This document shows positions 24,406-27,929 of a stretch of DNA of 27,929 nucleotides, piece after piece (position 1 is the stretch's first letter; each line of letters opens with the position of its first letter). Source of the DNA: Chloroflexia bacterium (GTDB lineage Bacteria; Chloroflexota; Chloroflexia; QHBQ01; JADMIH01); assembly GCA_025927935.1 (NCBI GenBank), contig JAICKM010000011.1:1-27929 (forward strand), read 5' to 3'. A model generated the notes under the pieces. That model did not search any database and was not told the origin of the DNA. It saw only the letters and a program-made list of their open reading frames with translations. A program made the position numbers and the translations under genes.

Positions 24406-27400
24406 ATGAGTAGCCTCTTGATGGTCCCGTTGCAAATCGACGCGCTTCTCCTCGAACACGACCAGATGGTCGTCGCCGCGAAGGCGGATTTTACGGAACT
24501 GCCCTACAACGACGGCACACGCGATGTCCACTCCAGCACCGCCAACCTGAGCGAGAACATCATCGCGGTACCCTTCGAGGACGAGACGCTCAACCTCAAG
24601 GCGGGCATTCACCTGCATTGGGCGCTGCCCGATGCCCTCACACGGGGTACCCATTCCGCAGATGGTACCGACTTTCCCGCAGCGCCCAATCGCTGGCTGG
24701 TCATACGCAGCGGCGGGCCAGGCGGGGAATCGCCGGCACTTGCCACCGCCTGGGTCGTCGAGAGCGATTATTTGTACCCGGACGGCACTCTAGCCGGACA
24801 GGGCAGTGTCAGCGTCCCGGTGGCCCCGGACTCGGCGCACGGCCGGCACCAGCCTTTCCGCTATCAAGGCCGCAAAGTCCCCTTGGCGCTCTGGGCGCCG
24901 GGCGATCCTAACGCCGAGTATCTGGATCACTTGACTGCCGTGGGTTATGGCGAGCCGACCTTCGCCGCTTTTTATCCCAACTGTCTAAGCGTGTTCGGCT
25001 TCCACGACGACGACTATCGTCCGTCGTCCCAGGGCGATTTTGTCACGACGGCGCAGGGACTCCAATACGACGTGATCGGCTGGTATAGCGACCCAACGCA
25101 GGACCCGTTCGCGCGTTTCGTTCAGGATGGCGACTCGGCCACCTTGCCGCAAGCCGTGCTGGATAGCTTCGGCTGGCAGGTCAACCTCTCCGGCGCCGAC
25201 TTCCCCCTTGGGATGCTGTGCTATGCCCGCTTGACCTTCAGGCATAGCGGGACGGCCATCGAAAATCCCGCGCTGGCGGACCCGGATACGACCATCACGA
25301 TTGCCAATACCGGTACGGAGGCTCTGGCCGCCTACCTGGCCGTGCGGATTGACTCCAACGAGAAGGCGATTATCGAGGACCAGTTGGAGGCGATTCAGCT
25401 GGCGAGCCGGCTGGCGAACCAGCAACTGGACATTGGCGCCAAATTCCAGGAGCTGCGACATGAGAAGGGCTTCGTCGCCGGGGCTGGAGGAACCTTATGG
25501 CGGGTACAGCCGGTCAAGAGCGGCGCCGGCGCCCCGGCCAACGCCGGTGATGCCGTCCCCGAGCAAGTTACCCTGCCCGATGACCTGGCCCACACCCTAA
25601 ACACGCTTAATACCCGGCAGAGCGCTTACGACCAGAGCCTGCAAGAGATCCTGGCGCTCCGGCAGCAGCTTTTTGCCGATTGGTACAAATACATGCTCTG
25701 TGCCTACCCGCCCGACGATGCCCGCGACGACTATCCCGATGTTGATCAGGTGCAGAACTTTGTGCAGACCCACGACCTGGATCCGCTCGCGGCACAGGTG
25801 AGCGGCATGGGCGCTCTAACCTTGCAGGTCGACGCCGCCGGTAATGTTACGAGCGCCACCGACACAACCCAAACGAGCGGTTCCCTGGCGGACCAGGTGG
25901 CTCAGTCGATCACCGCCCTGTTGAGTGGCCTGGCGGTCTTCAACGGCACCGGCGCAGCTAAGGCGGCAAAGGCCACCTATGTGCTGCGTCCTGGCGCCGC
26001 GCCGCGCTACTGGCTGCCCCGCGAACCGGTCGTGCTCCTGACCGGACCGGCGGTGCAAGCGAGCGACCGGTACGGCGCGGACGGGACGCTGGTTTGCGAT
26101 GTTTTGCCCGATACGAATCGCGTAGCCGACTTGCTGCCCGGCCACTTCGATACCCTGATGAGCCGGATCACACAGATTGGCGAGCGGTACTTGTTTAGCG
26201 TTGGGCTGGAATTTGCCGGCGAATTGGATAACCAGCAGCTATCTGACCGGCTGAGACAAGAGTTTCAAAGCCATCAGCAGCCTCTCACTGCCCAAGCCCG
26301 AGTGCTGGGCAGCCAAGCAGGCCGCAATTGGACAATTATGGACAGTAACAGCAGGTACGGCATTCGTGTGGAAAACCAAGCGTTAAACGTGTACGGGGAG
26401 AGCAGTGGCATCACCACGTGGCAGCAGCAACCGTGGAATCCCTTCCTGCTCGAATGGCTGGTCGAGGTCTTGCCGTTAGACGAGGGCAGCAATCTCGACC
26501 CAGCCACGGATACCTATGCGCCTGATTTCATCACCAATGCCTATACGCTAGAGGTAAACCAACCCGACCTGATACCAGGTAATAGCGATGCGGGCTTGCA
26601 GAAGCGGTCCTGTATCTACAGCGGTTCCAGTATCCTGACACCCCAGGCGCGCCTGGTGATCGGCCAGCAACTGGCTGAGTACCTGGAGGCCGCCGGACTG
26701 GACTCCGGCAGCGATGTATACCAGCATTTGCAGACGGCGCAACAACTGCTGGCTGATCCCCAGTTCCATTGTCTCTCGCAGGCGCTCGGTGGGTTCAACG
26801 AAGCCCTACTCATGCGGCGGCAGACCTTGCAACTGCCTATTGCCGACCCGCTGGGATTCGACGATTACCGGGCGTTCAGCGAGACGGTCGCCACGGCCGT
26901 CATGGGCAGCAACACCAGCGCGCCCCAGCCGCTGTGGGACTTTAACCCCATCCGTAACGGCGCCTTGCGCCTGCTGCAACTACGCCTGGTGGACAGCTTC
27001 GGCCAGGTGAAGGCGCTGGATTGCCGCCAGGTCCAGACCACCGAGGCGCTGAAGACACTGCCCGATCCCACACTGGTTGCGCTCCCGCCGCGTCTGGTGC
27101 AACCGGCCCAACTCGACTTTCGCTGGCTGGCGGCCAACAGCGACGACCAGGAGATGAACGACCACCCCGCGACCACCCCGATCTGCGGCTGGATGCTGCC
27201 TAACAATCTGGACAACAGCCTCATGATCTACGACAACCAGGGCAAGGGGCAGGGAGTGATCAGGGCGACCGGCCAGGGGACCGATTGGCAGGGGCTGGCG
27301 GACCAGCCGCCGGTGGCGCGGAACGATATCGCCAATGCCCATTTGCGGCGGCTGGTAGGGTATCTGCTCGACCAATCGCCCGACTTCTTGGACCACTTCC

Positions 27401-27929
27401 TTACCGCGCTCGACTCCAGCCTGGCGAACATCGATCCGGAAAACTTTGCCCAGCACGCCGACCTGGCGCTGTTGATCGGCCGCCCGCTCGCCCTGGTACG
27501 CGCGATGCTCAACCTGGAGCTACAAGGTCTGCCCGCTGTTCACCAGGCCTGGAACAATTTCCGCCAGGACCTGGTGCGCGCTAGCCGGGATACCGACGGC
27601 TTTCTGGGCGTGCAGTTTCCCATCCGCGTCGGTGAGTTCCAGCAACGCAACGACGGCCTCGTGGGCTACTGGCGCGAGCAGCCGGACGGCACCTATGCCG
27701 GCGACATATTTTACTCGCCGGAGAGCAACCGCGCCGCCGGGGAGCCGCGCGACGAACAGATCCAGACCCACGACGATAACCCGGCCCCGCTCATGCAGAC
27801 GCTCAACGGCGCGCCTATTATCCTGAGTATGCTGGTCGATCCGCGCGGGGGTGTCCAGGCGACCAGCGGCATTTTGCCCGCCAAGGTCATCAGCATCCCG
27901 CCGGACCAGTATGTCCCCGCCCTGCAGGC
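24406..27929 (+). CDS. Very large protein of unknown function, 5' part (runs off the window)
   Basis: The frame is open from ATG 24406 to the window end: 1174 codons with no stop. GGAAGGAAG lies about 10-13 bases before the ATG. I do not recognise the family. There is no signal peptide or membrane helix, so it appears soluble. Near the N-terminus are LKAGIHLHWALPDAL (residues about 65-79) and FPAAPNRWLVIRSGG. Two helical, probably coiled-coil segments lie at about 320-360 (EDQLEAIQLASRLANQQLD) and 395-435 (RQSAYDQSLQEILALRQQL). Later conserved-looking stretches include WNPFLLEWLVEVLPLDEG, SSILTPQARLVIGQQLAEYL and LRLLQLRLVDSFGQV. Size and the mix of beta-rich and coiled regions suggest a structural or assembly role, by inference only. 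No neighbour in the window indicates a pathway. Confidence 0.8.
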   Translation, partial: MSSLLMVPLQIDALLLEHDQMVVAAKADFTELPYNDGTRDVHSSTANLSENIIAVPFEDETLNLKAGIHLHWALPDALTRGTHSADGTDFPAAPNRWLVIRSGGPGGESPALATAWVVESDYLYPDGTLAGQGSVSVPVAPDSAHGRHQPFRYQGRKVPLALWAPGDPNAEYLDHLTAVGYGEPTFAAFYPNCLSVFGFHDDDYRPSSQGDFVTTAQGLQYDVIGWYSDPTQDPFARFVQDGDSATLPQAVLDSFGWQVNLSGADFPLGMLCYARLTFRHSGTAIENPALADPDTTITIANTGTEALAAYLAVRIDSNEKAIIEDQLEAIQLASRLANQQLDIGAKFQELRHEKGFVAGAGGTLWRVQPVKSGAGAPANAGDAVPEQVTLPDDLAHTLNTLNTRQSAYDQSLQEILALRQQLFADWYKYMLCAYPPDDARDDYPDVDQVQNFVQTHDLDPLAAQVSGMGALTLQVDAAGNVTSATDTTQTSGSLADQVAQSITALLSGLAVFNGTGAAKAAKATYVLRPGAAPRYWLPREPVVLLTGPAVQASDRYGADGTLVCDVLPDTNRVADLLPGHFDTLMSRITQIGERYLFSVGLEFAGELDNQQLSDRLRQEFQSHQQPLTAQARVLGSQAGRNWTIMDSNSRYGIRVENQALNVYGESSGITTWQQQPWNPFLLEWLVEVLPLDEGSNLDPATDTYAPDFITNAYTLEVNQPDLIPGNSDAGLQKRSCIYSGSSILTPQARLVIGQQLAEYLEAAGLDSGSDVYQHLQTAQQLLADPQFHCLSQALGGFNEALLMRRQTLQLPIADPLGFDDYRAFSETVATAVMGSNTSAPQPLWDFNPIRNGALRLLQLRLVDSFGQVKALDCRQVQTTEALKTLPDPTLVALPPRLVQPAQLDFRWLAANSDDQEMNDHPATTPICGWMLPNNLDNSLMIYDNQGKGQGVIRATGQGTDWQGLADQPPVARNDIANAHLRRLVGYLLDQSPDFLDHFLTALDSSLANIDPENFAQHADLALLIGRPLALVRAMLNLELQGLPAVHQAWNNFRQDLVRASRDTDGFLGVQFPIRVGEFQQRNDGLVGYWREQPDGTYAGDIFYSPESNRAAGEPRDEQIQTHDDNPAPLMQTLNGAPIILSMLVDPRGGVQATSGILPAKVISIPPDQYVPALQ

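Overview
The window is GC-rich bacterial DNA, most likely from a member of the Chloroflexota. That placement is inference from gene content, not from a marker gene. It rests on a MalFG-type sugar ABC operon next to a soluble LacI/GAF/kinase/receiver/AraC hybrid, a caspase-STAND-TPR protein, and a very large secreted protein with SBBP repeats and C-terminal SLH domains. No rRNA or complete tRNA gene was seen.

Region 1 (1-13854, all on the minus strand, read right to left) is a sugar-utilisation locus with its regulators. A 1096-residue hybrid regulator (10564-13854) comes first. It is followed by a translationally coupled set: a phospho-dead receiver (9893-10267), a GAF histidine kinase (8712-9896) and a NarL-type response regulator (8047-8715), then a terminator. 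A new promoter then drives a stand-alone receiver (7483-7866), a GH31 alpha-galactosidase-like enzyme (5535-7448), two permeases (4545-5477, 3588-4523), a sugar-binding lipoprotein (1860-3287), a GH4 NAD/metal-dependent glycosidase (211-1623) and the first 24 codons of galT (1-72). Two mechanistically unrelated glycosidases together with galT point to import and catabolism of alpha-galactosides. No transporter ATPase is encoded here, so a shared MsmK/MalK-type ATPase is likely to serve from elsewhere.

Region 2 (about 13855-16867) is a boundary with mobile-element remains. It holds two related IS copies sharing terminal repeats: one internally deleted (14137-14764) and one near full length but frameshifted (15366-16481). 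Between them lie two copies of a tRNA 3'-half sequence 322 bp apart. One has an intact T-arm and is followed by a terminator hairpin, as expected of attachment-site scars left by tRNA-targeting integrative elements.

Region 3 (16717-19823) holds one plus-strand gene with a strong promoter: a caspase-like protease fused to an NB-ARC/STAND ATPase and TPR repeats. This architecture resembles eukaryotic NLR/apoptosome proteins and is a good candidate for a conflict or cell-suicide system, lying next to the attachment-site scars.

Region 4 (19844-27929) has a convergent minus-strand gene for a 1282-residue surface protein (SBBP beta-propeller repeats, a second WD/TolB-like propeller, three SLH domains). 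Divergent from it is a very large plus-strand gene (from 24406, open past the window end) that I do not recognise. Both have good sigma-70-type promoters in the 713-bp space between them.
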